Source of the DNA: Stenotrophomonas sp. SY1
GTDB lineage: Bacteria > Pseudomonadota > Gammaproteobacteria > Xanthomonadales > Xanthomonadaceae
Length of the DNA stretch: 64,000 nucleotides
Assembly: GCF_021202945.1 (NCBI RefSeq)
Contig: NZ_JAJOYR010000001.1
Location: 248,001-312,000 of the forward strand
Reading direction: 5' to 3'
This document shows positions 43,878 through 57,469 of the stretch, piece after piece. The notes under the pieces are model-generated. The model made no database searches and was not told the origin of the DNA. It worked only from the letters and a program-made list of their open reading frames with translations. Position 1 is the stretch's first letter; the number at the start of each line of letters is the position of its first letter. The position numbers and the translations under genes were made by a program.

Positions 43878-45154
43878 ATGTGGATGCGCCTGGCGGCTGT
43901 TGCCGCTTTTGCGCTGGTTCCGTGCGTGCATGCGCAGGAACCGGCACCTGCTGTTCCGTTGACCCTTGATGCGGCCGTCACCCGCGTCGCGACCGATCAC
44001 CCCGACCTGCGCCTGATCGACGCCCAACGCCCCGTGCTGGAAGCGCAGCGCGATATCGCTTCGCTGCGCCCGCCGCTGCAATTGGGTGTGGATGTCGAAA
44101 ACTTCCTCGGCAACGGCGACAGCCGTGGCGTGCAGGGCCTGGAAACCACGGTGAGCCTGTCTGGCGTGCTGGAGCGCGGTGACAAGCTTGATGCGCGCCG
44201 GTTGCTGGCCCAGTCCAACATCGACGCGTTGGCGCCACAACGTGCCACCGCGCGGCTGGACCTGCTGGCCGAGACCGCGCGCCGCTATCTGGCCGTGGCC
44301 CAGGCGCAGTCCGCCCTGGACATCGCCCTCACCGACATTGAACAGCGTCGACGTGCGGTGAGCGCCGCGCGGTTGCGCCTGCAGGCCGGTGCCTCGCCCG
44401 AATCGGTGTTGTTCACCGCGCAGGCGATGCTGGCCCAGGCCGAGCTGGACCGCGACCGCGCCACCCAGGAAGCCGCATCGGCGCGGCTGGCACTGGCGGC
44501 CTTGTGGGGCGAACGCCAGCCGGGTTTCAGTGCGGTCAGTGGTGATCCGCTGCAACTGCCTGCTGCGCGCGACTTCGATGTGCTGGCCGAAGAACTGCAA
44601 CGCGCACCGGAACTGGCAGAACTGCTGGGTGAGGAGCGCATCCGCCAGGCGCAGCTGCAGTTGGCACGCACCGCCACTCGTCCTGACTGGAACTGGCAGG
44701 TCGGCGTGCGCAACAACCGCGCCGACAGCAGCACCTCGTTGGTCGGCGGTTTCAGCATCCCGCTGGGCAGTAACCGCCGCGCCGCACCGGAAATCCGCGA
44801 AGCCGAAGCCAACCTCGCGCTGCTGCCCTATGAACGCAAGGCGCGTCAGCAGCAGCTGTACGCAACGCTGGCCGAAGCGCATGGCCGCTATGCCGGCGCG
44901 CGTCTGGAAGTGGAGCGGATGAAGCGCGATGTGCTGCCGCAGTTGCAGAAGGCCGAGCGGGCCGCCGAACAGGCCTGGCGCGCCGGTGCCGCCAGTTACA
45001 TGGAGTGGGCGCAGTTGCAGGCAATGCGCATCGAAGCGCGCCAGCGCCAGCTCGATTCGGCCGTCGCCGCGCAAACCGCCCTGATTGAAATCCAGCGCCT
45101 TACCGGCCAGTCGATGCTTGCCGAAGACGCCACCGTTGCCATGGAGAACGCACG

Positions 45155-45158
<4 letters not shown>
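43878..45158 (+). CDS. czcC: Outer-membrane channel of heavy-metal RND efflux (CzcC-like)
   Basis: A 426-aa TolC-family protein: signal peptide ending CVHAQ (about residue 19), two repeats of long coiled helices (ARYLAVAQAQ, GASPESVLFTAQAMLAQAEL, AERAAEQAWRAGAASYMEWAQLQAMRIEAR) and barrel strands. It would form the exit duct of the Co/Zn/Cd efflux pump. Its stop overlaps czcB by ATGA. Confidence 0.9.
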
Positions 45159-49374
<4,216 letters not shown>

Positions 49375-49389
49375 CGGCGGGCGGAACTA

Positions 49390-49530
49390 CGCTTGAAAGC
49401 CCCTCTCCCGTTTACGGGGTAAGAGGGGCCGCTTGCGAACCACCGGTTCGTGGCCCGTCGAACGCCCTTGCGCCAGCGCAGGGGCCGGGGCGCGGAGCGG
49501 GGGTTGGGGTGAGGAGCGCTCTTGGCTCGC
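49390..49530. repeat. Dispersed repeat element, second copy
   Basis: The spacer after czcA carries the element also present at 5,205-5,300, in the same orientation: CCCCTCTCCCGTTTACGGGG, then GAACCACCGGTTCG (49,437-49,450), TTGCGCCAGCGCA and a GGCGCGGAGCGGGG stretch. CGAACC/GGTTCG forms a small hairpin. No gene is seen between 49,375 and 49,663. Confidence 0.65.
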
Positions 49531-49663
49531 AATGCACTGGGAGCACGAAACACTCCGGATGCGCAGCGCTTACTAAGCGCCACGGAACCCAAAGGACCTA
49601 CAACCTCCTGCAAACGATCCGCTTCAGCGCGACAATAGCCGCGACGAAAACCTTGAGTCCCCC

Positions 49664-50296
49664 ATGAGCGACTGTTGCGGCTGTGGCAGAACCCTGGAAG
49701 TCGAACGCATGCAGGCCCGGCAGCGCCGGGTGCTGGTCCAGGTGCTGGCGATCAATCTGGTCACCTTCGTGATGATGATGCTCGCCGCCTGGCACAGCGG
49801 TTCGGCCTCGTTGCTGTCCGGCAGCCTGGACAACCTCGGCGATGCGCTGACCTACGCGTTGAGTCTGGCGGTGGTCGGCGCCAGCCTTGCCGCCAAAGCG
49901 CGGGTGGCGATGCTCAAGGCGGTGTTCATCCTGTGCGCGGCCATCGCGGTGGCGGCGGGCATCGGCTGGAAACTGGCGCACCCGCATCTGCCGCTGTTCG
50001 AAAGCATGGGCATTGCCGCGCTGCTGAATCTGGCCGCCAACCTGCTGTGCCTGCGCCTGCTGTGGCCGTACCGGCAGGGCGACATCAATCTGGCCTCGGC
50101 CTGGGCCTGTTCACTGAACGATGTGTACGAAGGCGGCGCGGTGATCCTGGCCGCACTGGCGGTGTGGATCTTTGGTGCTGGCTGGCCGGATCTGCTGATC
50201 GCGGTGGCGTTGCTGCTGCTGTTCCTGCGCTCGGCGTGGCGGGTGGCGCGTGCGGCCTGGCGTGAGCTGCGTGGTGCGCAGGCGATTGCGTCCTGA
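49664..50296 (+). CDS. Cation diffusion facilitator-type transporter
   Basis: A 210-aa inner-membrane protein with a Cys-rich tip (MSDCCGCGRTLEVERMQARQRR) and about six helices. The first metal site appears as SGSLDNLGDALTYALSL and the second as SLNDVYEGGAVILAA, matching the D-x3-D pattern of CDF (ZitB/CzcD-like) zinc exporters. The C-terminal cytosolic domain is missing, so it is a short CDF. Its place after czcCBA supports a role in metal export. Confidence 0.82.
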   Translation: MSDCCGCGRTLEVERMQARQRRVLVQVLAINLVTFVMMMLAAWHSGSASLLSGSLDNLGDALTYALSLAVVGASLAAKARVAMLKAVFILCAAIAVAAGIGWKLAHPHLPLFESMGIAALLNLAANLLCLRLLWPYRQGDINLASAWACSLNDVYEGGAVILAALAVWIFGAGWPDLLIAVALLLLFLRSAWRVARAAWRELRGAQAIAS

Positions 50297-50354
50297 CTTG
50301 ATGTGCGTGATCCCGGCTGGCTAGAGTCGGGCGGTATATCCAGGGAGCGGGCCC

Positions 50355-51041
50355 ATGCGATTGCGCCATCTTGCCGTAACGGTTCTGTTGTCGCTGTGTG
50401 GCCCAGCCGTCGCGCAGGACAGCACCATCTACATCGAGTTCCTGTGGTCCAGGACACCGACTGAGGCGATTGCCCGACAGCAGACCCGGCAGTTCGTCAT
50501 GACGGGCGATCACGAGCACCAGATCTGTGTTGCCGCCAATGCCATGACCGACGATGTCGGCGGCCTGCAGCTGGAGCTGCGCGATGCCGACGGCAAACGG
50601 GTTTCCGTACACCGCTATGACGACTACCGCGGTGCCAAACGGTGCTACCGGGCCGACCTGGGCATCGGCGGCAGGCCGGGAGACTGGACGGCGCATGTCC
50701 TCCTCGGTGACGGTGGCACCAACACCGCGACGATCCGCGTCGATCCAAGCCTGGAGGACTCGCCGTTGTTCCAGGAGCGTGGCATTCCCTACGTCGCCGG
50801 CCGCCCGAACTACGATGCCTCGATCCCGCCGGAACAATGGTCGGGCCGACTGGTCTGGGCGATGGACGTCGACCCGCAAGGCAAGGTCACCCATGTGGAG
50901 GTGGAAGTGGCCGAGGGCGTGGGTGAACGCCTGCGTGACCGCGCCATCGCCGCCGGCTACCTGAGCCTGTTCCCGCCGGACCCGGGCCGGGCCGGCACGC
51001 CGCTGCGCTGGCGGCGGAGCCTGGATTTCGCGCCCCAATAG
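50355..51041 (+). CDS. Exported protein with TonB C-terminal-like domain
   Basis: A 228-aa protein with signal peptide ending PAVAQ (about residue 21), an uncharacterised middle domain and a C-terminal region (GRLVWAMDVDPQGKVTHVEVEVAEGVGERLRDRAIAAGYLSLFPP) in the pattern of the TonB C-terminal domain. Unlike TonB it has no Pro-rich spanning segment and appears fully periplasmic, so it is not an obvious energy transducer. Function unknown. Confidence 0.7.
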   Translation: MRLRHLAVTVLLSLCGPAVAQDSTIYIEFLWSRTPTEAIARQQTRQFVMTGDHEHQICVAANAMTDDVGGLQLELRDADGKRVSVHRYDDYRGAKRCYRADLGIGGRPGDWTAHVLLGDGGTNTATIRVDPSLEDSPLFQERGIPYVAGRPNYDASIPPEQWSGRLVWAMDVDPQGKVTHVEVEVAEGVGERLRDRAIAAGYLSLFPPDPGRAGTPLRWRRSLDFAPQ

Positions 51042-51060
51042 GCCCCGCTGCGGCCGGTGA

Positions 51061-51090
51061 TTTGCACCCGGGGCCTTGGCGCGGCATAAT
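51061..51090 (+). promoter_or_regulatory. Possible promoter of rpmBG
   Basis: TTTGCA (51061-51066) and CATAAT (51085-51090) are spaced 18 bases and lie about 165 bases before rpmB. They resemble weak sigma-70 boxes; no other candidate in the 213-base leader looked better. Confidence 0.35.
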
Positions 51091-51254
51091 TGCCGGCTCG
51101 CTGTGTCCGGAAACCTCCGGATTGGTGGCCGGGAACACGTCATTCGGCCCACCCTCGACAGCGTAACCCTTTGATTCCCATGACGTGTGGCGGGTGACCG
51201 CCGGGGCCGCCGTCTTCCTGGCTAAGGAAGTCACCAACATTACCGAGGTGCGCA

Positions 51255-51491
51255 ATGTCCCGCGTATGCCAAGTTTCCGGCAAGCGAGTGCAGACGGGTA
51301 ACAACGTCTCGCACGCCAACAACAAGACCCGTCGTCGTTTCCAGCCGAACCTGCACGAGCGTCGTTTCTGGGTCGCCAGCGAGAATCGCTGGATCAAGCT
51401 TCGTGTTTCCGCGCATGCACTGCGCACCATCGACAAGAACGGCATCGATTCCGTTCTGGCTGAGCTGCGTGCCCGCGGCGAAAAGGTCTGA
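51255..51491 (+). CDS. rpmB: Ribosomal protein bL28
   Basis: 78 aa, full length. [20 protein letters not shown] and [17 protein letters not shown] are the family hallmarks. It is part of the 50S subunit. It is followed 13 bases later by rpmG, the usual pair. Confidence 0.97.
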   Translation: MSRVCQVSGKRVQTGNNVSHANNKTRRRFQPNLHERRFWVASENRWIKLRVSAHALRTIDKNGIDSVLAELRARGEKV

Positions 51492-51504
51492 GGAGTAAAC
51501 GATC

Positions 51505-51669
51505 ATGGCAGGTAAGCGCGATAAGGTCCGTATGATTTCCTCGGCCGGCACTGGCCACTTCTATACGACCGACAAGAACAAGAAGAACACCCCGGGGAAG
51601 ATGGAATTCCTGAAGTACGATCCGGTTGTTCGCAAGCACGTGATGTACAAGGAAGGCAAGATCAAGTAA
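51505..51669 (+). CDS. rpmG: Ribosomal protein bL33
   Basis: 54 aa: [40 protein letters not shown], ending KEGKIK. This is the zinc-free bL33 form, with no CxxC pairs. A GAGGAG ribosome site lies ten bases before ATG 51505. It is too short for many gene finders but unmistakable; the operon ends at the terminator 37 bases on. Confidence 0.97.
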   Translation: MAGKRDKVRMISSAGTGHFYTTDKNKKNTPGKMEFLKYDPVVRKHVMYKEGKIK

Positions 51670-51705
51670 TCCACACGGATTGCCTGGTTTTACCGTTCCA
51701 CCCAG

Positions 51706-51733
51706 AACCCGCCGCAAGGCGGGTTTTGTGTTT
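51706..51733 (+). terminator. Rho-independent terminator of rpmBG
   Basis: AACCCGCC (51706-51713), loop GCAA, GGCGGGTT (51718-51725), then TTGTGTTT: a GC stem of eight pairs with a T-rich tail. Confidence 0.85.
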
Positions 51734-51822
51734 CAACCGTGTGAAAAACCGGAACGCATCGTCCATGAGCACATGCAGCCAGGGCATCAGATGTACCGGC
51801 CGCATCGCCTACAATCGGGACA

Positions 51823-53202
51823 ATGAGCGTTGTCGATATCCCCGGGCCGTGTGATGTGGCCATCATCGGTGGCGGTGCCGCCGGCGTCCTGACCGCCATT
51901 GGCGTGCTGCGTGCCGCGCAACAACCGTTGCGTGTGCTGATCCTTGAGCCGTCGTTGCCGCTGGCGCGCGGCGTGGCCTATGCCACCACCTATCCCGAGC
52001 ACCTGCTCAACGTGCCGGCCGGCAAGATGGGCGGCTTCCCCGACAAGGTCGAGGATTTCCTCGATTACCTGCTGGATGTGCAGGTCTTTCCGGGCATCGG
52101 ACGCGACACGCTGGCGACGATGTTCGTGCCGCGCCGCCTTTACGCCGAATACCTGCGCCAGCGCCTGCAACAGGCGGTGGAAGCGAGCCGCGCGCAGTTG
52201 GAAATCCGTGCCGAGCGGGTGCAGTCGCTGGATCGCCATGACGCCGGCTTCCAGCTGACGTTGACGTCGGGCCAGCGGTTGACCGCACGCAGGGTGGCGC
52301 TGGCATCGGGCAATGCGTTGCGTCCGCTGCCCGCGCGCGGTGCTGGTGCATTGCCGCAGGACAGGCGCATCGAGGCCTGGGACTTCGATGCGGTGCGTGG
52401 CGTGCCCGGCAATGCCGATGTGGCCATCGTGGGTTCCGGCTTGAGCATGGCCGATACCGTGGTGTCGTTGCTGGCGGCGGGTCATCGCGGTCAGATCCAC
52501 GTGCTGTCGCGTCACGCGTTGCTGCCGTTGCCGCATGCCAAGGGGCCGGCAGCCGATTACGACCCGCAGCCATTGCTGGCGATGAACCTGCGCCAGCGCG
52601 TGCGCGCGCTGCGCCAGCATGCCGCCGATGCCGCCTTGCGCGAGATTCCCTGGCAGAACGTGATGGAGCGCATCCGTCCGCTGGGACAGGCGCTGTGGCA
52701 GACGCTGTCCGTCGATGACCAGCGCCGTTTTCTGCGCCACGTGGTGCGTTACTGGGACGTGCACCGTCACCGCATTGCCGCCTCGGTGCATGCGCAGTTG
52801 CAGGAGTTGCAGCAGCAGGAGCGCCTGCATGTGCATCGCGGCCGCCTGGAAACCGCGTTCGCCGAAGGTGCCTGCGTGCAGTTGACCGCACTGGACAAGC
52901 GCCGCCTGCCGGTCCAGTTGGACGTGCACTGCGTGATCAACGCCACCGGCGTGGAGATGCGTGCGCAGGCCATGCGCAATGCCCTGCTGCAACAGCTGCT
53001 GGGCAGTGGCCTGGCGCGACCGGGGCCGCACGGCATCGGCGTGGACAGCGCGGACGATGGCAGCCTGATCGACGCCGATGGCAAGGCCGAACCACACGTC
53101 CAGGTGCTGGGCAGCCTGCGCATCGGCAACCTGTGGGAAAGCCTGGCCATTCCCGAACTGCGCGGGCAGGCGGCGCAAGCGGCGGTGGCGTTGCTGGGCT
53201 GA
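51823..53202 (+). CDS. FAD/NAD(P)-binding protein
   Basis: A 459-aa flavoprotein of the FAD-NAD(P)-binding (PF13454-like) type: VAIIGGGAAGVLTAIGVLR (FAD Rossmann), EPSLPLARGVAYATTYPEHLLNVPAGKMG, VAIVGSGLSMADTVVSLLAAG (second dinucleotide site) and VINATG. Relatives include HI0933-like and lycopene- or ornithine-oxidase-like enzymes; the substrate cannot be told. It starts after the rpmG terminator and has its own short upstream region. Confidence 0.85.
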   Translation: MSVVDIPGPCDVAIIGGGAAGVLTAIGVLRAAQQPLRVLILEPSLPLARGVAYATTYPEHLLNVPAGKMGGFPDKVEDFLDYLLDVQVFPGIGRDTLATMFVPRRLYAEYLRQRLQQAVEASRAQLEIRAERVQSLDRHDAGFQLTLTSGQRLTARRVALASGNALRPLPARGAGALPQDRRIEAWDFDAVRGVPGNADVAIVGSGLSMADTVVSLLAAGHRGQIHVLSRHALLPLPHAKGPAADYDPQPLLAMNLRQRVRALRQHAADAALREIPWQNVMERIRPLGQALWQTLSVDDQRRFLRHVVRYWDVHRHRIAASVHAQLQELQQQERLHVHRGRLETAFAEGACVQLTALDKRRLPVQLDVHCVINATGVEMRAQAMRNALLQQLLGSGLARPGPHGIGVDSADDGSLIDADGKAEPHVQVLGSLRIGNLWESLAIPELRGQAAQAAVALLG

Positions 53203-53265
53203 TTGACCCCGGCCTTTGGTGGGCCGGTATAGTGCCGGCACCAAGCCACAAGGAGAGCGGGGGAA

Positions 53266-54162
53266 ATGGAATTCGATACCGGTATGCGCCGTGCTTTCAT
53301 CAGCGGGCAAACCAGGCGCAGCCGTTGGTTGTTGGCTGCCGGCGCGGTATTGCTGCTCGGCGGCTGCGCATCATTGTTTGACGGCGGCACCGAGCGGCGG
53401 GGTGTTTCCAGCAGCGTGGTGGATTACCTGTATCCGCCGGGCCAGAAGTTCGAACCGGCCACCGAAGGCGAGGTGCCGCAGGTGCGGCTGCCGGCACGCG
53501 TGGGTCTGGTGTTCGTGCCTTCGCACAATGATCCGGTGGGTGTCAGTGCCGCCGATCGCAGTGCCTTGCTGGAAAAGGTACGTGCAACCTTCCGCGCGCA
53601 GCCGTTCATCGAGCGCATCGAAGTGATTCCGGATGGCTACCTGCGTTCACGCGGTGGTTTCGACAACCTGGAGCAGGTGGCGCGCATGTACAGCGTGGAC
53701 CTGGTCGCGCTGGTGTCCTACGACCAGATCATCCGCACCGACCAGAACGCGGCATCGCTGCTGTACTGGACGCTGGTGGGCGCTTACACCATCCACGGCA
53801 ACAACAACCAGGTCAGCACGTTTGTCGACACGTCGGTATTTGATGTGAAGACGCGCACGTTGCTGTTCCGCGCGCCGGGCACGGACCAGCGTGACGGCGG
53901 CTCGACCGCCGTGCGCGTGGACGAAACCCAGGTGCGTCTGGCCGGTGAGAGCTTCGGCGTGGCGATGACCAACATGACCGGCAATCTGGACAAGGCCATC
54001 GCTGATTTCTCCGTGCGTGTGCGCGAGGAAGGCCAGGTCAAGCTGGTGGACCGCCGTTCCGGCGGCGAATGGCGACGTGGCAGTGGCGGCGGCGGGAGTA
54101 CGCAGTGGTGGGAACTGGCCTTGTTGCTGGCTGGCGCCGGCCTGCTGTTGCGGCGACGCTGA
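53266..54162 (+). CDS. Rhombotarget lipoprotein with GlyGly-CTERM tail
   Basis: A 298-aa lipoprotein with lipobox LLGGC at about residue 34 and a soluble domain (about 45-260). A C-terminal sorting tail has SGGGGS, the hydrophobic helix WWELALLLAGAGLLL and RRR at the very end. That Gly-Gly/helix/Arg layout is the GlyGly-CTERM signal recognised by rhombosortase, an intramembrane protease that cuts the tail. The next gene encodes that enzyme. The protein would thus be anchored at both ends, by lipid and by the tail, until cleaved. Its last 58 bases overlap the protease gene. Confidence 0.88.
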   Translation: MEFDTGMRRAFISGQTRRSRWLLAAGAVLLLGGCASLFDGGTERRGVSSSVVDYLYPPGQKFEPATEGEVPQVRLPARVGLVFVPSHNDPVGVSAADRSALLEKVRATFRAQPFIERIEVIPDGYLRSRGGFDNLEQVARMYSVDLVALVSYDQIIRTDQNAASLLYWTLVGAYTIHGNNNQVSTFVDTSVFDVKTRTLLFRAPGTDQRDGGSTAVRVDETQVRLAGESFGVAMTNMTGNLDKAIADFSVRVREEGQVKLVDRRSGGEWRRGSGGGGSTQWWELALLLAGAGLLLRRR

Positions 54163-54710
54163 TCCTGCTGCTGCTGGCGGCACTGGTCAGCGCAGCTGCA
54201 TTGCGCTGGCCGGAGCTTGCCGAGCTGGCGGTGCTCGATCGTGGCGCTGTTGCAGGCGGACAGTGGTGGCGCCTGTGGAGCGGGCATCTGCTGCACCTGG
54301 ATCCGGCACATGCGCTGCTGAATCTGGGGGCGCTCGCGGTGATCCTGCTGCTGGCGGTGCGTCAGCGGATGCTGGGTGAGGTGATTGCGGCGGCGGTGCT
54401 GGGCATGCCGTTGTTGTCGCTGGCGCTGTTGTGGCTGGACCCGGCGCTGGATTGGTATGCCGGCCTGTCCGGCCTGCTGCATGGGCTGCTGGTGATCGTG
54501 CTGGCGCGCCGAGGCGGTGCCATCGCCTGGCTGTTGCTGGGGCTGATCGCACTCAAGCTGGTTTACGAATGGCGCTTTGGCAGCCGCTGGGAGGGGTGGA
54601 CCGTGATCACCCTGGCCCATCGCCTGGGCGCGGCCGCGGGTGCGCTGTGGGCGACCGCGGACTGGCTGCTGGCATGGGCGCGAATGCGCGTGGCCCGGCC
54701 CGGCCCCTGA
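54105..54710 (+). CDS. Rhombosortase (rhomboid-family intramembrane protease)
   Basis: A 201-aa membrane protein with about six helices. GGQWWRLWSGHLLHLDPAHALLNLGAL is the rhomboid loop, the Ser nucleophile is in YAGLSGLLHGLL (GxSG), and the His is in TLAHRLGAAAGA. The small size and the adjacent GlyGly-CTERM lipoprotein mark it as a rhombosortase. GTG 54105 is preferred because GGGAG (54,094-54,098) stands six bases upstream; ATG 54069 would add 12 residues. Either way the start lies inside the target gene's tail-coding segment. Confidence 0.86.
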   Translation: MVGTGLVAGWRRPAVAATLILLLLAALVSAAALRWPELAELAVLDRGAVAGGQWWRLWSGHLLHLDPAHALLNLGALAVILLLAVRQRMLGEVIAAAVLGMPLLSLALLWLDPALDWYAGLSGLLHGLLVIVLARRGGAIAWLLLGLIALKLVYEWRFGSRWEGWTVITLAHRLGAAAGALWATADWLLAWARMRVARPGP

Positions 54711-54773
54711 GGGAAGCCATGCCATGCGGCCTGCGTTGGGGGAACCACGCGCAGCGTGACGTAAAATGTGCCG

Positions 54774-56969
54774 ATGGATGTCTCCCACCTTCTCGACGGG
54801 CTGAATGAAGCCCAGCGCGAGGCCGTTTCCGCGCCTCCTGGTCACCACCTGATTCTTGCCGGCGCCGGTTCCGGCAAGACCCGCGTGCTCATTCACCGCA
54901 TCGCCTGGCTCAACGAAGTCTTCGGCGTGCCCACGCACGGCATCTTCGCGGTGACCTTCACCAACAAGGCCGCCGGCGAGATGCGCCACCGCATCGATGT
55001 GCAGTTGCCCAAGGGCAGCCGTGGCATGTGGATCGGCACCTTCCACGGCCTGGCCCATCGCCTGCTGCGCCTGCACTGGGCCGAGGCCAAGCTGCCTGAA
55101 GCCTTCCAGGTGATGGATTCGGACGACCAGCTGCGGCTGATCAAGCGCGTGGTACAGCAGCTGGAGCTGGACGACGGCAAGTACCCGCCCAAGCAGGTGA
55201 TGTGGTGGATCAACGCGCAGAAGGATGAAGGCCGCCGCCCGCAGCACATCCAGCCCGAGCCGCACGACCAGTGGGGCGAAACCATGCGCCAGGCCTATGC
55301 GGCCTACCAGGAGCGCTGCGATCGTGCAGGTCTGGTGGACTTCGCCGAGCTGCTGCTGCGTGCGCATGAGTTGCTGCGTGACAACCCGGCGCTGCTGGCG
55401 CATTACCGCGCGCGTTTCCGCGAAATCCTGGTGGACGAATTCCAGGACACCAACGCCATCCAGTACGCCTTCGTGCGTGTGCTGGCCGGCGACAGCGGGC
55501 ATGTGTTCGTGGTCGGCGACGATGACCAGGCCATCTACGGCTGGCGCGGTGCGAAGGTCGAGAACGTGCAGCGCTTCCTGAAGGATTTCCCGGGTGCCGA
55601 AACCGTGCGCCTGGAGCAGAACTACCGTTCCACCGCCAACATCCTGGGCGCGGCCAATGCAGTGATCGCGCACAACCCGGACCGCATCGGCAAGGAGTTG
55701 TGGACCGACAGCGGCGACGGCGATCCGATCGACCTGTACGCGGCCTACAACGAGATGGACGAGGCGCGTTACCTGGTTGAACGCGCGCGGCAGTGGGTAC
55801 GCGACGGTGGCAGCTACGGCGACGTTGCCGTGCTTTACCGCAGCAACGCGCAGTCGCGCGCCTTCGAAGAAGCGCTGCTCAGCGAGCAGGTGCCGTACCG
55901 CGTGTACGGCGGCATGCGCTTCTTCGAGCGCGCCGAAATCAAGGATGCGCTGGCGTACCTACGCCTGATGACCAACCGCAACGATGATGCGGCGTTCGAG
56001 CGCGCGGTGAACACGCCGACGCGTGGCATCGGTGATCGCACGCTGGATGAAGTGCGGCGCATTGCGCGCCAGCAGGCGTTGTCGTTGTGGGAAGCATCGA
56101 TGCTGGCCACCCAGGGCAATGACCTGACCTCGCGCGCGAAGAACGCGCTGGCCGGTTTCATCAACCTGGTCCAGCAGATCACCACCGAGACCGGGGAGAT
56201 GGACCTGGCCGAGCGCATCGAGCATGTGCTCACGCGCTCGGCGCTGCGCGAGCATTGGGGCAAGGAAAGCCGCAACGCGCTGGATTCGGAATCGCGCATC
56301 GACAACCTGGACGAACTGATCTCGGTGGCTTCGCGCTTCGTGCGTCGCGATGACGACATCGAAGAAGGCGCCGAGGACATGAGCGAGCTGGTGGCGTTCC
56401 TGTCGTATGCCTCACTGGAAGCCGGCGAAGGCCAGGCGCAGGCCGGCGAAGAGGGCGTGCAGCTGATGACGCTGCATTCGGCCAAGGGTCTGGAGTTCCC
56501 GTTGGTGTTCCTGGCGGGCATGGAAGAGGGTTTGTTCCCGAGTGCGCGGTCGCTGGAGGAAAGCGGGCGGCTGGAGGAAGAGCGCCGGCTTGCCTACGTC
56601 GGCATCACCCGTGCGCGTCAGAAGTTGATCCTCGGCTATGCCGAATCGCGTCGTATCCACGGCCAGGACAACTACAGCCTGCCCTCACGCTTCCTGCGCG
56701 AGATCCCGCGCGAGTTGCTGCATGAAGTGCGGCCCAAGGTGCAGGTATCGCGCCCGGCATCGCTGGGCGCCAACCGGGTGATGGGTGGCCACGCCAACAT
56801 CGAGGCGCCGCCGATCAAGCTCGGTGCGCTGGTCACCCATCCCAAGTTTGGCGAGGGCATGGTCACCGACTACGAAGGCAATGGCGCGCACGCGCGCGTG
56901 CAGGTGGAGTTTGCCGACGCCGGCAGCAAGTGGCTGGTGATGGCGTACGCCAACCTGACGGTGCTGTAG
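54774..56969 (+). CDS. uvrD: DNA helicase II (UvrD)
   Basis: A 731-aa SF1A helicase for nucleotide-excision and mismatch repair. Motifs: LNEAQREAV (Q), AGAGSGKTRVL (I), FTNKAAGEM (Ia), LVDEFQDTNAIQY (II), VVGDDDQAIYGWRGA (III), LEQNYRST (IV), VQLMTLHSAKGLEFPLVFL (V) and YVGITRARQKL (VI). The C-terminal Tudor-like end (LGALVTHPKFGEGMVTDYEGNGAHARVQVEF) is typical of UvrD. Six bases separate its stop from the small phosphatase gene. Confidence 0.95.
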   Translation: MDVSHLLDGLNEAQREAVSAPPGHHLILAGAGSGKTRVLIHRIAWLNEVFGVPTHGIFAVTFTNKAAGEMRHRIDVQLPKGSRGMWIGTFHGLAHRLLRLHWAEAKLPEAFQVMDSDDQLRLIKRVVQQLELDDGKYPPKQVMWWINAQKDEGRRPQHIQPEPHDQWGETMRQAYAAYQERCDRAGLVDFAELLLRAHELLRDNPALLAHYRARFREILVDEFQDTNAIQYAFVRVLAGDSGHVFVVGDDDQAIYGWRGAKVENVQRFLKDFPGAETVRLEQNYRSTANILGAANAVIAHNPDRIGKELWTDSGDGDPIDLYAAYNEMDEARYLVERARQWVRDGGSYGDVAVLYRSNAQSRAFEEALLSEQVPYRVYGGMRFFERAEIKDALAYLRLMTNRNDDAAFERAVNTPTRGIGDRTLDEVRRIARQQALSLWEASMLATQGNDLTSRAKNALAGFINLVQQITTETGEMDLAERIEHVLTRSALREHWGKESRNALDSESRIDNLDELISVASRFVRRDDDIEEGAEDMSELVAFLSYASLEAGEGQAQAGEEGVQLMTLHSAKGLEFPLVFLAGMEEGLFPSARSLEESGRLEEERRLAYVGITRARQKLILGYAESRRIHGQDNYSLPSRFLREIPRELLHEVRPKVQVSRPASLGANRVMGGHANIEAPPIKLGALVTHPKFGEGMVTDYEGNGAHARVQVEFADAGSKWLVMAYANLTVL

Positions 56970-56975
56970 GGGCGC

Positions 56976-57302
56976 ATGGTCCGCAACGTCCTGTTCGTAT
57001 GCAGCCAGAACCGGCTGCGCAGCCCGACGGCCGAGCAGGTGTTTGCCGACTGGCCCGGCATCGAGACCGCCTCGGCCGGGCTGAAGCCGGATGCGGAGGT
57101 TCCGGTAACGCCGGAACTGCTGCAATGGGCGGATCTGATCATGGTGATGGAGCCGGTGCACAAGCGCCGGCTCGTTGAGCGCTTCCAGCCCTGGCTGCGC
57201 GACAAGCGCGTGGTGAGTCTGGGGATTGCTGATGATTACGACTTCATGGCGCCGGCGCTGGTGCAGCTGTTGAAGCAGAAAGTGCCGCCGTTGTTGCGGT
57301 GA
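56976..57302 (+). CDS. Small low-molecular-weight protein-tyrosine-phosphatase-like protein
   Basis: A 108-aa protein with the P-loop C(x)5R in VLFVCSQNRLRSPTAE at residues 5-20 and the late DLIMVMEPVHKRR segment. It lacks the length of full LMW-PTPs (about 150 aa) and the usual DP loop with its acid Asp is not evident, so activity is uncertain. It is on the uvrD transcript. Confidence 0.78.
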   Translation: MVRNVLFVCSQNRLRSPTAEQVFADWPGIETASAGLKPDAEVPVTPELLQWADLIMVMEPVHKRRLVERFQPWLRDKRVVSLGIADDYDFMAPALVQLLKQKVPPLLR

Positions 57303-57309
57303 GAGTGCG

Positions 57310-57445
57310 AAAAGCGACCCCTCCCCAACCCTCCCCTTGGCTACGCCAAAGGGAGGGAGCAGGAGCGTTGTTTCGCGGCGATCGGACCGAACTGCGGGAG
57401 CCGCTCCCTTCCTTGCGCAGCAGGGGAGGGCTGGGGAGGGGTAAC
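57310..57445. repeat. Pair of REP-like palindromes
   Basis: CCCCTCCCCAACCCTCCCCTTGGC-TACGCCAAAGGGAGGG and, 60 bases on, CCGCTCCCTTCCTTGCGCAGCAGGGGAGGGCTGGGGAGGGG: two members of the CCCTCCC palindrome family in opposite sense, between the convergent phosphatase and rtcR genes. They may end both transcripts. Confidence 0.6.
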
Positions 57446-57469
57446 GCTTTGCGTTTCACGCTTCACACC

